Source: Sphingomonas sp. GM_Shp_1
Lineage (GTDB): Bacteria; Pseudomonadota; Alphaproteobacteria; Sphingomonadales; Sphingomonadaceae
Assembly: GCF_026540895.1 (NCBI RefSeq)
Contig: NZ_JALNUR010000004.1
Location: 62,001-126,000 of the forward strand
Length of the DNA stretch: 64,000 nucleotides
Direction of reading: 5' to 3'
Below, one piece after another: positions 44,007-55,383 of this stretch. Under the pieces are notes generated by a model. The model saw only the letters and a program-made list of their open reading frames with translations, was not told the origin of the DNA and ran no database searches. Both the position numbers and the translations under genes were made by a program. Position 1 is the stretch's first letter, and every line of letters begins with the position of its first letter.

Positions 44007-45279
44007 ACCGGTCATAATCGGGCGGGGATAGGCGCACCTCATAAACCGCCTGCTCGCCCTCGATCGCCTGATCGAGCACCTCGCCATGGGCATGCAGCCA
44101 TGCGGCCCCCGCCCCGTCGCCCGCGTCGAGCGTCAAGCGGTAGCGGCGGTGGCCGGAGGTCAGCGCCTGCGCCACCTGCTCGATCAGGTCATCGATGCCG
44201 TCCCCCGTCATCGCCGATACCGCGACGATGTTGGAACGCCGATCGGCTTCCGCGAGAAGGTCGTGGCGCAGATCGCCTTCGACCAAATCCATCTTGTTCC
44301 ACGCCTCGAAGCGCGGCGTTTCCGGATCGACGCCGATCTCGGTCAGCACCGCTTCGACATCCGCGCGCTGGGCTTCGCTATCGGGATGCGCGATATCGCG
44401 GACATGGATGAGCAGGTCGGCGGACACCACCTCTTCCAGCGTCGCCTTGAATGCCGCGACGAGCTGCGTCGGCAGATCGGAGACGAAGCCCACCGTGTCC
44501 GACAGGATCGCCTTGTCGATCCCAGGCAATTGGATCTGTCGCAACGTCGGGTCGAGCGTGGCGAACAGCAAATCCTTCGCCATGACATCGGCACCCGTCA
44601 ACCGATTGAAAAGCGTCGATTTCCCGGCGTTGGTATAGCCGACCAAGGCAATGATCGGCCAAGGCGCGCGCTGACGCCGATCACGGTGGAGGCCCCGCGT
44701 CCGGCTGACCTGATCCAGTTCGCGACGCAGGCGCGCCATGCGGTCGCGGATCATCCGCCGGTCGGCCTCGATCTGCGTTTCGCCGGGGCCGCCCAGAAAG
44801 CCGAAGCCACCGCGCTGACGCTCAAGGTGGGTCCAGCTACGCACCAGTCGACCCGCCTGATAATCCAGATGCGCCAGTTCAACCTGCAACCGCCCCTCGG
44901 CGGTCGCGGCACGCTCGCCGAAAATCTCAAGGATCAGGCCGGTACGGTCGATGACCTTGGCCTCCAGCGCGGTTTCCAGATTGCGCTGCTGGACGGGCGT
45001 GAGCGCTCCGTCGAACACGACGAGCTGCGCCTCCTCCATCCGCACCTGCTGGGCGACCTGTTCGACCTGACCGCTGCCGATCAGGGTCGCGGGCTTGGGG
45101 GCCCGGACTCGCAGCGCGATACGCTCGACCACATCCAGGCCGATTGCCATCGCGAGCCCCGCGGTCTCGTCCAGACGCGCATCGGCGTCCCGCGCCGCAT
45201 CCCCCTGATCCGGCAGGACGATGACGGTGCGGGCACCCCGCGTGAATTCACCGCGATCGCGATCGAAACCGGTGCTCAA
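43987..45279 (-). CDS. hflX: GTPase HflX (ribosome-splitting)
   Basis: 430 residues. The HflX N-terminal domain ([69 protein letters not shown]) leads to a G domain with GYTNAGKST (G1), the [10 protein letters not shown] switch region, [10 protein letters not shown] (G3) and NKMD-type G4 (WNKMDLVEG). It splits stalled or heat-damaged ribosomes. It starts at TTG overlapping the hfq stop by 4 bases; no in-frame ATG is near. It is last in the Ntr operon. Confidence 0.94.
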   Translation of the reverse strand: MSTGFDRDRGEFTRGARTVIVLPDQGDAARDADARLDETAGLAMAIGLDVVERIALRVRAPKPATLIGSGQVEQVAQQVRMEEAQLVVFDGALTPVQQRNLETALEAKVIDRTGLILEIFGERAATAEGRLQVELAHLDYQAGRLVRSWTHLERQRGGFGFLGGPGETQIEADRRMIRDRMARLRRELDQVSRTRGLHRDRRQRAPWPIIALVGYTNAGKSTLFNRLTGADVMAKDLLFATLDPTLRQIQLPGIDKAILSDTVGFVSDLPTQLVAAFKATLEEVVSADLLIHVRDIAHPDSEAQRADVEAVLTEIGVDPETPRFEAWNKMDLVEGDLRHDLLAEADRRSNIVAVSAMTGDGIDDLIEQVAQALTSGHRRYRLTLDAGDGAGAAWLHAHGEVLDQAIEGEQAVYEVRLSPPDYDRFTRRGV

Positions 45280-45767
45280 TCCTCGGCCGATCCCGCCTGC
45301 TCTTCGGCCAGGTTCAGCGGCCGGGCGGGCTGAATGGTCGATACGGCGTGCTTATAGACGAGCTGCGCCATGCCCTCACGCTGGAGCAGCATGCAGAACA
45401 GGTCGAAGCCCGCAATCTGCCCCTGAAGCATCACGCCGTTGATCAGGAACATGGTGACGGGGTCTTCGGACTTGCGCACCGCGTTGAGGAAGATTTCCTG
45501 CAACAGCGGGTTCTTGCGCTGCTGTTCGTTCACGCCGTCGACGATCGCGGCCACGTCCAGCGGGCCGGACGGCATGATGGTGGAGATGGCATGCTTGTAG
45601 ATCAGCTGCGACTGTCCATCCCTGCGCAAGAGCACCGAGAAATTGTCGAACCAGGTCACGATGCCCTGGAGTTTCACCCCCTTGACGAGGAACATGGTAA
45701 CGGGCGCCTTGGAACGGCGCAGCGCATTCAGAAAGAGGTCCTGAAGCGAACCTGTTTTGTCGGCCAT
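45276..45767 (-). CDS. hfq: RNA chaperone Hfq with two tandem Hfq domains
   Basis: 163 residues instead of the usual 75-100. Domain 1 (about 7-70) has Q9, R17, R18, K32 and the Sm2 motif IYKHAISTI (Y57, K58, H59). Domain 2 (about 87-150) repeats the fold (Q90, VYKHAVSTI with Y138, K139, H140). Between them is a 16-residue linker. Domain 1 keeps rim residues R17-R18-S-K20. Domain 2 has R98-K99-S-E101, and the distal-face lysine equivalent to E. coli K31 is M113. So the two copies are not equivalent. Hfq rings are hexamers, so three chains could make a six-domain ring. It sits between ntrX and hflX, as in other alphaproteobacteria. Start ATG has AAGG about 8 bases upstream. Confidence 0.95.
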   Translation of the reverse strand: MADKTGSLQDLFLNALRRSKAPVTMFLVKGVKLQGIVTWFDNFSVLLRRDGQSQLIYKHAISTIMPSGPLDVAAIVDGVNEQQRKNPLLQEIFLNAVRKSEDPVTMFLINGVMLQGQIAGFDLFCMLLQREGMAQLVYKHAVSTIQPARPLNLAEEQAGSAED

Positions 45768-45908
45768 GGTCGAGCCCTTGTTCTTGGCGGGTCCGTGCCC
45801 GCGAATAGCGCCGTTTCCCGGCGTCGGAACCGCGCCCGTGTGCCGAGCGCGGCCAATATCTATGGTTTCGAGGGGCATTCGTCCAGAGGCGACGGCATGA
45901 CTATTGCG

Positions 45909-47285
45909 TCACTCGTCGCGCGTCTCGCTGATCCCCAGCAGCTTCAGCTTGCGGTGGAGCGCGGACCGTTCCATCCCGATAAAGCTGGCGGTGCGGGAGA
46001 TATTGCCCGAAAAACGCCGGATCTGGACGCGCAGATACTCGCGCTCCCAGCTCTCGCGCGCCTCGCGCAAGGGAGCCCCCATGATGGCGGTGGCGCCCCC
46101 GCCTCCCATATCGGCCCCCTCGCCCAGCACTTCGGCGGGAAGCAGGTCCAGATCGATCCGGCCGACCCGGTCGCCCGGCGCCAGGATGATGGTCCGCTCG
46201 ACGACGTTGCGAAGCTGGCGGACATTGCCGGGCCAGTCATAGGATTGCATCGCGACCATCGCATCGGGCGCGATCTCGGGCGTGCGGACGCGGCGTTCGG
46301 TGGCGTAATGCGCCATGAAATGCTCAACCAGCGGCGGGATGTCTTCCCGCCGCTCGGACAGCGACGGGATGGTCACCGGCACGACGTTGAGGCGATAATA
46401 AAGGTCCTCGCGGAACCGGCCCTCGGCGATCTCCTGCGTCAGGTCGCGCGCCGTGGCGGACACGACGCGGACATCGACCTTCACCACCCGCGTACCGCCG
46501 ACGCGCGTGAAGCTCTGGTCGGTCAACACGCGCAGGATACGCGCCTGGGTCGCGATCGGCATGTCGGCGATCTCGTCCAGGAACAAGGTGCCGCCATGCG
46601 CCTGTTCGAGCAGCCCGGTGCGGACGAGGTCACCCCCCTCCTCCACCCCGAACAATTCCTCATCGACGCGCTCGGGCGTCATGCGCGCCGCGCTGACGAC
46701 CACGAAAGGCGCGCTCGACCGGTTGCTCCAGCCGTGGAGCAGCCGCGCCGCGACTTCCTTGCCGACGCCCGCCGCGCCCATGATCAGCACGCGGCTGCCG
46801 GTCGCGGCGACGCGCTTCAGGGTGGCGCGGATGCCGTTGATCGCGCTGGACGAACCGGTGAGATCGGTTTCCCGCCCGGCACTGGCGCGCAGCGATGCGT
46901 TCTCGCGCCGCAGCCGCTCAGTCTCGGTCGCGCGACCGACCATCAGCAACAGGCGTTCGGCCTCGAACGGCTTCTCGATGAAGTCCGCGGCCCCTTTCCG
47001 GATTGCCGCCACCGCCGTGTCGAGGTTGCCGTGGCCCGAGATCACCAGCACGGGGATCGAGGGATCGCGCCGCTTGATCTCATCGAGCAGTTCCAGACCG
47101 TCGAGCTTCGAGCCCTGCAACCAGACGTCGAGCAGCACCAGCGACGGTCGCCGCACCGCCACCGCCTCCAACGCGGCATCGCTGTCGGCGGCGACGCGGG
47201 CGTCATAGCCCTCATCCTCCAGCACGCCGGCGACCAGTTCGCGGATATCGAGTTCGTCGTCGACGACGAGAATGTCCAAAGCCAT
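45909..47285 (-). CDS. ntrX: Nitrogen-assimilation response regulator NtrX
   Basis: 458 residues. Receiver with D53 (LLDVWLQ), T/S (ISGHG) and K (EKPFEAE). AAA+ domain with Walker A GAAGVGKE (170-177) and Walker B GTLFLDEIADMP (232-243). C-terminal Fis-type HTH (GNISRTASFIGMERSALHRKLKLLG). The loop that in sigma-54 activators reads GAFTGA is replaced by VEEGGDLVRTG (about 213-224), so it probably does not open sigma-54 promoters and may act as an ordinary regulator. It pairs with NtrY, 6 bases away. Confidence 0.94.
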   Translation of the reverse strand: MALDILVVDDELDIRELVAGVLEDEGYDARVAADSDAALEAVAVRRPSLVLLDVWLQGSKLDGLELLDEIKRRDPSIPVLVISGHGNLDTAVAAIRKGAADFIEKPFEAERLLLMVGRATETERLRRENASLRASAGRETDLTGSSSAINGIRATLKRVAATGSRVLIMGAAGVGKEVAARLLHGWSNRSSAPFVVVSAARMTPERVDEELFGVEEGGDLVRTGLLEQAHGGTLFLDEIADMPIATQARILRVLTDQSFTRVGGTRVVKVDVRVVSATARDLTQEIAEGRFREDLYYRLNVVPVTIPSLSERREDIPPLVEHFMAHYATERRVRTPEIAPDAMVAMQSYDWPGNVRQLRNVVERTIILAPGDRVGRIDLDLLPAEVLGEGADMGGGGATAIMGAPLREARESWEREYLRVQIRRFSGNISRTASFIGMERSALHRKLKLLGISETRDE

Positions 47286-47291
47286 GATTCT

Positions 47292-49538
47292 TTACGTCCG
47301 AGTACGAGTCAAAGCGGTGAGCTGGCCCTCCCCAGCCAGTTCGGGTTCGGCGCCACCCTGATCCAGCGCCGCCAGGGCGCCGGCATCGAACATCATCGAA
47401 ACGATGGTGCCGCCGGTAGGATTGTCGGAAAAGCCGATCGTGCCGGCATGTTCCGCAATGATCTTGTTGACGATGGCGAGGCCCAGACCGGTGCCGCGCG
47501 CGCGCGTCGTCATATAGGGCTCGATGATCCGATCGCGCTCGGGCGGCAGGCCCACGCCGTTGTCGGCGACCGTTATCGTCACCATGCCCCCCTGCTGTCC
47601 GACGGTCAGCATGACATGGCCGCCCTTCATCCCCTCCGGCCGCGCCTCGATCGCCTCCACCGCATTCTTCACGATGTTGGTCAGCGCCTGGCTCATCTGC
47701 CGCCGGTCGCAGACCATCATCGGCGCGGGCTCGTCCTGCTCCATCTCGAACCGGATTTCGGGATGGGCGACTTCGTGGAGGAACATCGCCTGGGCGCAGA
47801 TGTCCGCGATCGCTTCCTCGCGGAAGACCGGCTTGGGCATACGCGCGAAGGAGGAGAATTCGTCCACCATCCGGCGGAGATCGCCGACCTGGCGGACGAT
47901 CGTCTCGGTCAGGCGGCCAAAGGTTTCGTCCTGCGGATCGATGACCTTGCCATAGCGGCGCTGGAGACGCTCCGCCGCGAGCTGGATGGGGGTCAGCGGG
48001 TTCTTGATCTCATGCGCGATGCGCCGGGCGACATCCGACCAGGCGGCCCGGCGCTGATCGAGCAATTGCTGCGTGATGTCGTCGAAGGTCAGGATCGGCC
48101 CGTCCGCCGTCTGCGCGATCCGCACCGCCAGGGTCCGCATGTCGCCGTGCAGCGCAACCTGCACGGTCGCCTCGCGCCGCCCCTGGTCGAGCAGCGCGTC
48201 CAGTTCGGGGGCCACCTCGATCAGGCGGTGGCCGATCAGTCCGCCCGGCTCCACGCCGAGCAGCATGTCGGCGGAGTTGTTGGCGATCCGGACCTGGCGA
48301 TCGGCGCCGATCGCGACGACGCCGGCCGAGACCCCGGCCATCACCGCTTCGATCAGCGCGCGGCGATTGTCGAGCTGGGCGTTGGCCGTGACCAGTTCGG
48401 TATTCTGCTGTTCGAGCTGGCCGGTCATCTGGTTGAACGCGTTGGCCAGCGTGCCGACCTCGTCACGGGTGCGGGGATCGGGTACGCGGGCGGTCAGATC
48501 GCCGCCCGCGATGCGCCGGGCCGCATCGACCAGCTCACCCACCGGACGCACCAGCCGATCGGCCACCGCCAGGGCGATCCACACCGCGATCCCGACGATC
48601 AGCAGGGCGACGAAGAACAAGGCGATGTTGAACTTCAGTTGGAGTGACCGGGCCCGGCCCTGCAAAGCGCGGTAGCCCTCCACCACGTCCTCGGCCGCGA
48701 AATGCTGCTTGCTGAGGAACGCGGCGTTCACGCTGGTCCCGACGTAAAGCATGATCCCGCTGCTGTCCGGCAGAGGTGTGACGACCCAGACACGTTGTTC
48801 GTTGATGCCGACTTCCGGCCGGTTCGACCGGCTGGCCTGACCCATCATCTCCGGCGTCACCAGTTCCCGGAAGCTCGCATCGGTCGGCTGATTGAAAAAG
48901 TCGTAGAATTTGAAGCCCTGTTTGGGATCATAGGAGAAGAGCACCGCCTCCTCCATGTCGCGCACGATCGTCTGCTGGACCAGATAATCGTGGAAATCGC
49001 GCCGGTTCTCGCGCAGCACCGGGAGGTTGCGGCCAAGGTCCTGCGACATGGCGCGCCCAGCGAAAACCCAGCGGTTGATGATCTGCTGCTGCGACTGGCG
49101 GGCGATGTCCATCGCGTCGCTGAAGGCCTTGCGCGCGCGGTCCGAAATCCAGAATTCGGCCGAGGACTGGAACATCACCGACGCCGTCACGACGGTCAGC
49201 AGGATCGGTACGCTGGCGGTGAGCGAGAAGATCGCCACCAGTCGTACATGGAGCCGCCCGCCCCCGCCGACCGCGGACTCGGCCGCGCGCCGCATGGCGA
49301 CCCGCCGCCCGAGCAGCATCAGCAACAATATGCCCGGCACCAGATTGAGCGCCAGCAAACCGGCGATGACCGGCGGCGCGATCAGGCCCTGCGCATCATG
49401 CCGCTGTTCGATGAACCAATAGGTCCCGGCGGCGATGGCGATGGCGCCGATGACGATCGCCACCTCCACCGCCGGTGTCACCGCCAAGCGGGATCGCGGC
49501 GGTTCGGTAGGACCGGCAGGCTTCAGGGACGCCAACAT
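47292..49538 (-). CDS. ntrY: Sensor histidine kinase NtrY
   Basis: 748 residues. Three N-terminal membrane helices (VEVAIVIGAIAIAAGTYWFI, IAGLLALNLVPGILLLML, LVAIFSLTASVPILLTVV) are followed by a periplasmic region and a fourth helix (FNIALFFVALLIVGIAVWIALAV). HAMP (RLVRPVGELVDAARRIAGGDL), PAS (LIEAVMAGVSAGVVAIGADRQVRIAN), HisKA ([22 protein letters not shown]) and HATPase_c (NIVKNAVEAIEA, DNGVGLP, GTGLGLAIVNKI) come next. It senses envelope or nitrogen/redox cues and signals to NtrX. The ATG is 49538; a TTG 14 codons earlier is possible. Confidence 0.95.
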   Translation of the reverse strand: MLASLKPAGPTEPPRSRLAVTPAVEVAIVIGAIAIAAGTYWFIEQRHDAQGLIAPPVIAGLLALNLVPGILLLMLLGRRVAMRRAAESAVGGGGRLHVRLVAIFSLTASVPILLTVVTASVMFQSSAEFWISDRARKAFSDAMDIARQSQQQIINRWVFAGRAMSQDLGRNLPVLRENRRDFHDYLVQQTIVRDMEEAVLFSYDPKQGFKFYDFFNQPTDASFRELVTPEMMGQASRSNRPEVGINEQRVWVVTPLPDSSGIMLYVGTSVNAAFLSKQHFAAEDVVEGYRALQGRARSLQLKFNIALFFVALLIVGIAVWIALAVADRLVRPVGELVDAARRIAGGDLTARVPDPRTRDEVGTLANAFNQMTGQLEQQNTELVTANAQLDNRRALIEAVMAGVSAGVVAIGADRQVRIANNSADMLLGVEPGGLIGHRLIEVAPELDALLDQGRREATVQVALHGDMRTLAVRIAQTADGPILTFDDITQQLLDQRRAAWSDVARRIAHEIKNPLTPIQLAAERLQRRYGKVIDPQDETFGRLTETIVRQVGDLRRMVDEFSSFARMPKPVFREEAIADICAQAMFLHEVAHPEIRFEMEQDEPAPMMVCDRRQMSQALTNIVKNAVEAIEARPEGMKGGHVMLTVGQQGGMVTITVADNGVGLPPERDRIIEPYMTTRARGTGLGLAIVNKIIAEHAGTIGFSDNPTGGTIVSMMFDAGALAALDQGGAEPELAGEGQLTALTRTRT

Positions 49539-49599
49539 CGTTGCAATCGTACAACGTGAAGCGTGACCTGCAAGCCACAATTCGTAAAAATTTCGTTAG

Positions 49600-51038
<1,439 letters not shown>

Positions 51039-51042
<4 letters not shown>

Positions 51043-52106
51043 GCGGCGGCCCTGGGCAGCAACAGACGCAGGACGGTCATTTCGGGCGAGCCCTCTCTTG
51101 TATATTGAATGATGCCGCTCATGTCGCGGACCAGCTTGTCGACCAGCGCGAGGCCGAGCCCCTGCCCCTCGCGGCGGCTGGAGACGAAGGGGTCGAACAT
51201 GTGATCCGCGATGTCCGGAGGCGCGCCCGGGCCATTGTCGATCACGCAGATTTCAATGGGCAGAGGCAGGCGGGTCCGTCCATCGTCCGTGCTGACCGAC
51301 ATGCCGTGACGATAGGCGGTCGTCAGGATGATCCGGGGGTTGCGCACGGACCGAACCGCCTCGCGCGCATTCTTCAACAGGTTGATGACGATCTGAAGCA
51401 AGGCGTCGCGATTGATCCGCGCGGGCGGCAACGATGGGTCGAACCGTTCCTCGATCTGGATACCCCGCGCGAAGCCCGCCAGCGCCACCCCGCGCGCATG
51501 GGCGAGCAGCGGATAGATATTCTCCGATGCCAGCGGCAAGGGCCGGGTATCGCTGAAATCCTGCATCCGATCGATGAGCGCGGCGATCCGGTCCACCTCG
51601 GTGGTGATCAGCGTGGTCAACTCGCCACCGTTGAGGAGTTGCGCGGCGCCGCGGATGCCGGACAGCGGGTTCTTGATCTCGTGCGCGAGCATCGCGGCGG
51701 CACCGATGGCGGCCCGCGCTCCGGCGCTGCGTTCCGAGGCGTGGGCCAGACGGCGCGATTGCCCCGCGCTGTGCAGCGTGATCGCTCGCCAGCCCGTATG
51801 ATCGGGAATCTGCGCTTCGACGAAATCTACCCGGATCTTGTGACCGCGTGGTGTCGCGATGACCGTGTCGTACACGGCGAAGCCATGTCCGTCGCGACTG
51901 CGCGGCGCATCCGGCGGGGGCAGGATCGCGGCCAGCGGCTGTCCGATCATCAACCGCTCGGACAGGTTCAGCAACTGTTCGGCAAGCCCATTGGCATGCG
52001 CGATCCGATCCTCCGGATCGACCACCACGACCGCGACCGGCAGGGCGGCGAACAATGCCGCGAAACCCGGTCGACCATGGCGCGTCGTGTCAGGCCGCGG
52101 CTGCAA
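51039..52106 (-). CDS. ntrB: Nitrogen regulation sensor kinase NR(II), NtrB
   Basis: About 355 residues, cytosolic. PAS domain ([23 protein letters not shown]), H-box with H142 ([21 protein letters not shown]), N-box ([12 protein letters not shown]), G1 ([10 protein letters not shown]) and G2 ([12 protein letters not shown]). NtrB phosphorylates or dephosphorylates NtrC in response to PII. No in-frame ATG exists near the expected start. TTG at 52106 (17-base overlap with dusB) is the best choice, and the start remains uncertain. Confidence 0.93.
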
Positions 52107-53094
52107 GCTCGATCTGCGGCATGTAGAAGTCGTACAGCATCGCCTTGACGCGATCGGCACTGGCTTCCTGATTGACCTTGTTGCGGAACTCGGCGGAGCC
52201 GTGAAGCCCGCGCGTGTACCAGCCGATATGCTTGCGGGCCATGTTGACGCCCGTCTCGGTGCCATAATGGTCGAGCATCGCGTCATAATGTTCGGCAACG
52301 ACGCGATATTGCTCGTCGAGCGGCGGATCCTCGCGGCGCTCGCCGGTGGCGAACCAGTGCATGACCTGCCCCAACAGCCAGGGGCGGCCATAGGCGCCAC
52401 GCCCGATCATCACGCCGTCCGCGCCCGACTGGTCCAGCGCCATGTCGGCATCGTCCACCGAACAGATGTCGCCATTGGCGATGACGGGAATGGACACCGC
52501 ATCCTTCACCTGGCGGATGAAGGCCCAGTCCGCCTGCCCCTTGTACATCTGGTTGCGGGTGCGGCCATGGACGGTGATCATCTTGACCCCGATATCCTCG
52601 GCGATGCGCGACAATTCGGGGGCGTTCAGGCTGTCATGGCACCAGCCCATCCGCATCTTCAGCGTTACCGGCACATCCACCGCGTCCACCGTCGCGCGGA
52701 TGATCTCCGCCGCCAGCTTCAGGTCGCGCATCAAAGCCGAGCCCGCATCGCCGTTGACGACCTTACGCACCGGACAGCCCATATTGATGTCGATGATCGC
52801 CGCGCCGCGATCGGCGTTCAGCTTGGCCGCCTCGCCCATTTCATAGGGCGTGCAGCCGACCAACTGCATGGACACCGGCTCCTCCAGCGGATGCCATGCG
52901 GCCTTCTGGATCGACTGACGCGTCTCGCGGATGGCGGCCTGGCTGGCGATCATCTCGGTCACGTTCAGGCCTGAACCATAGCGGCGGACCAGCGTGCGAA
53001 ACGGCATGTCGGTGACGCCGGTCATCGGCGCCAGAACGACGGGGCTATCGATCGTCACCGGACCGACCTGGATGGGGGCGAGATTACGCATCAT
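52090..53094 (-). CDS. dusB: tRNA-dihydrouridine synthase DusB (NifR3)
   Basis: 334 residues. TIM barrel with [27 protein letters not shown] (catalytic cysteine), [44 protein letters not shown]. It reduces uridines in the tRNA D loop. In alphaproteobacteria dusB heads the ntrBC operon (older name nifR3), as here. Start at the first of two adjacent ATGs. Divergent from ispDF across 89 bases. Confidence 0.96.
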   Translation of the reverse strand: MMRNLAPIQVGPVTIDSPVVLAPMTGVTDMPFRTLVRRYGSGLNVTEMIASQAAIRETRQSIQKAAWHPLEEPVSMQLVGCTPYEMGEAAKLNADRGAAIIDINMGCPVRKVVNGDAGSALMRDLKLAAEIIRATVDAVDVPVTLKMRMGWCHDSLNAPELSRIAEDIGVKMITVHGRTRNQMYKGQADWAFIRQVKDAVSIPVIANGDICSVDDADMALDQSGADGVMIGRGAYGRPWLLGQVMHWFATGERREDPPLDEQYRVVAEHYDAMLDHYGTETGVNMARKHIGWYTRGLHGSAEFRNKVNQEASADRVKAMLYDFYMPQIELAAAA

Positions 53095-53183
53095 ACTGCC
53101 TGAAAAATAAGCAGCGCTGTACGCGAACATGGATCGAGAGGCAAGATTGGCGACACCCCCTAAAAGCCGCTAGACGGCGCGGC

Positions 53184-54356
53184 ATGAGCGAGAATGGAAA
53201 GATCGCCGCGCTGATCGTCGCGGCGGGGGGCGGCAGCCGCATGGGTGGCGGTGTCCCGAAGCAGTTTCGCGACCTGGGCGGTCGGCCCATGCTGGCGTGG
53301 AGCCATGCCGCCTTTGCCGGCCATCCCGCGATCGGCCCCGTTCTGATCATGGTCGCGCCGGACCAGTTGGAGACGGCGCGCACCATTCTGCCGGACGCCC
53401 GGTGCGAGGCCGGTGGCGCCAGCCGCCGCGAATCGGTGGCGAACGGTTTGCGGCAGCTCGCCCTGGCCGGGGTCGAAAAAGTGCTGATCCACGACGCCGC
53501 CCGCCCCTTCCTCTCGCGGGACGTGATCGACCGCGTTCTGGCCGGACTGGAAACGACCGATGGCGCGATGCCGGTGCTGCCGGTCGCGGATACGCTGGCG
53601 CGGGAAAGCCTGCGGCCGGACGGCGTCCATCTGGGCGACACCGTGCCGCGTGACGGCGTCGTCCGGGTGCAGACCCCGCAGGGCTTTCACCTGCAATCGG
53701 TCATCGCCGCCCATGCCGCCTGGCCCGCCGATGCCGAGGCGACCGACGATGCGCAGATGGTGCGACGGCTTGGCGGGCGCGTCGCTTTGGTGCAGGGCGA
53801 TGCCATGCTCGAGAAAATCACCTATCCCGACGACTTGGCCGGCGCCGATATGCGACTCGCATGGGAAACCCGGACCGCGATGGGTTTCGACGTTCACCGT
53901 CTGGAAGATGGTGAGGAACTCTGGCTGGGCGGCGTGCTGATCCCGCATCATCAGGGGCTGTCGGGGCATAGCGATGCCGATGTCGCGCTCCATGCGCTGA
54001 CCGACGCGCTGCTCGGCACGATCGCTGCGGGCGATATCGGTACCCACTTCCCGCCGAGCGATCCGCAATGGAAGGGGGCCGAGTCGGGCCAGTTCCTGCA
54101 ACACGCGGCCAAGCTGATCGCCGACAAGGGCGGGCGGATCGATTTCGTCGACCTGACCATCATCTGCGAAGCACCCAAGATCGGCCCCCACCGTGCCGCG
54201 ATGGTCGAGCGGATCTCGGGACTGCTGAACATCGAACAGAGCCGGGTCAGCCTGAAGGCCACGACCACCGAACGCCTGGGCTTCACCGGTCGCGGCGAAG
54301 GCATCGCGACGCAGGCGGTCGCTACCGTGCGCCTTCCCGGGGGAATGCCCGCATGA
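53184..54356 (+). CDS. ispDF: Bifunctional IspD/IspF (MEP pathway)
   Basis: 390 residues, the fused form usual in alphaproteobacteria. IspD part (1-225): IVAAGGGSRMGGGVPKQF, EVxRRES-type region (CEAGGASRRESVANGL), VLIHDAARPFLS. IspF part (about 232-390): GFDVHRLEDGEELWLGG (metal ligands D and H), GHSDADVALHALTDALLG, DIGTHFPPSDPQWKGAES, ERLGFTGRGEGIATQAVA. It converts MEP to CDP-ME (IspD) and later to ME-cPP (IspF). The next gene overlaps by 4 bases. Confidence 0.97.
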   Translation: MSENGKIAALIVAAGGGSRMGGGVPKQFRDLGGRPMLAWSHAAFAGHPAIGPVLIMVAPDQLETARTILPDARCEAGGASRRESVANGLRQLALAGVEKVLIHDAARPFLSRDVIDRVLAGLETTDGAMPVLPVADTLARESLRPDGVHLGDTVPRDGVVRVQTPQGFHLQSVIAAHAAWPADAEATDDAQMVRRLGGRVALVQGDAMLEKITYPDDLAGADMRLAWETRTAMGFDVHRLEDGEELWLGGVLIPHHQGLSGHSDADVALHALTDALLGTIAAGDIGTHFPPSDPQWKGAESGQFLQHAAKLIADKGGRIDFVDLTIICEAPKIGPHRAAMVERISGLLNIEQSRVSLKATTTERLGFTGRGEGIATQAVATVRLPGGMPA

Positions 54357-54883
54357 AGCGCCTGGGTCTGATCGTCGCGCTTGCGGCATTGATCGCACCG
54401 GAGATCGCGAGCGCTCAGGCCCGCTCCTGCATCACCGCGTCCGAGGCGGAGGCGATGACGCTGGTCGCCCTGCCCGACATATTGCGCGAAACCGGTCGGG
54501 TATGCGGGGCACGACTGCCCGCCACCAGCCTGATCCGGGGTGGCGGAACCCTGATCGCCAAATATGAGAGCGCGGCGGATCAGGCCTGGCCTGCCGCCCG
54601 TGCCGCGATCGTCAAACTGTCGGACCCGGCGATCGATACGCTGTTGCAGTCGGATTACGCCCGTCCGCTGCTAACCTCGCTGCTCGTGCCGTTCATCGTC
54701 GGGCGGATCGGGCTGGAGGATTGCGGGACGATCGACCGTCTGGTGACGCAGTTGGCCCCCTTGCCCCCGCGCAACATGGCGTCGGTCGTCGTGACCGCGC
54801 TGCAATATCTCAAGACGGAAAAGGCACGAGGGCGGCAGGTGGCCGTGCCCGATCTGCCGCTTTGCACGAACGGGAACCGCTGA
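54353..54883 (+). CDS. Secreted hypothetical protein, 176 residues
   Basis: A signal peptide (MKRLGLIVALAALIAPEIASAQA) is followed by an alpha-helical periplasmic protein with four cysteines (SCITASEAEAM, RVCGARLP, EDCGTIDRL, PLCTNG), perhaps two disulfides. I recognise no family. It is translationally coupled on both sides (ATGA with ispDF, TGATG with cinA), which argues that it is real and expressed with them. Confidence 0.7.
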   Translation: MKRLGLIVALAALIAPEIASAQARSCITASEAEAMTLVALPDILRETGRVCGARLPATSLIRGGGTLIAKYESAADQAWPAARAAIVKLSDPAIDTLLQSDYARPLLTSLLVPFIVGRIGLEDCGTIDRLVTQLAPLPPRNMASVVVTALQYLKTEKARGRQVAVPDLPLCTNGNR

Positions 54884-55383
54884 TGGACGTGCTGCTGCCG
54901 CGCGAATTGATCGCCCTGGCCGAACGGGTCGTGACCGAGAACCGCGCGGCGGGTCGCCGCGTCGCCTTGGCCGAAAGCTGCACCGGCGGGCTGGTGTCCG
55001 CCGCTTTGACGGAAATTCCGGGATCGTCCGACGTGGTCGAGGCGGGGTTCGTCACCTATTCGAACCAAGCCAAGATCGCGATGCTCAAGGTCAACCCCGA
55101 GGTGATCGAGACGTTCGGAGCGGTATCGACGGCGACCGCCTGGGGCATGGCGCAGGGCGCGCTGGCGGCCAGCGAGGCCGATGTGGCGGTGGCGATCACG
55201 GGCGTGGCGGGCCCCGGCGGCGGCACGGCGAAGAAGCCGGTCGGCACCGTCGTCTTCGCCCGTGCGCTACGTGACGGCGACCCCGAGGATGTGAAGGCCG
55301 AGCGCCACGAATTCGGCGACATCGGGCGCGGCGCGATCCGGCTTCAGGCGGCGCTGTTGGCGCTGGAGTTGTTGCTGCCGTAA
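54883..55383 (+). CDS. CinA C-terminal domain protein, nicotinamide-nucleotide amidohydrolase (PncC) type
   Basis: 166 residues, the stand-alone C-terminal half of CinA. VALAESCTGGLVSAALTEIPGSSDVVEAGFVTYSNQAKIAMLKV contains the catalytic serine/Lys/Thr set, and AITGVAGPGGGTAKKPVGTVVFA is the second conserved motif. It deamidates NMN in pyridine-nucleotide recycling. The DNA-damage MocF/N-terminal half is absent. Its 3' end overlaps the convergent COQ10-like gene by 40 bases. Confidence 0.93.
   Translation: MDVLLPRELIALAERVVTENRAAGRRVALAESCTGGLVSAALTEIPGSSDVVEAGFVTYSNQAKIAMLKVNPEVIETFGAVSTATAWGMAQGALAASEADVAVAITGVAGPGGGTAKKPVGTVVFARALRDGDPEDVKAERHEFGDIGRGAIRLQAALLALELLLP

Noticed and set aside
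45348..48647. 1099-codon plus-strand frame opposite hfq, ntrX and ntrY
   Set aside because: Antisense artefact of GC-rich codon bias; composition (HPD/RG-rich) is not protein-like and three well-supported genes occupy the other strand.
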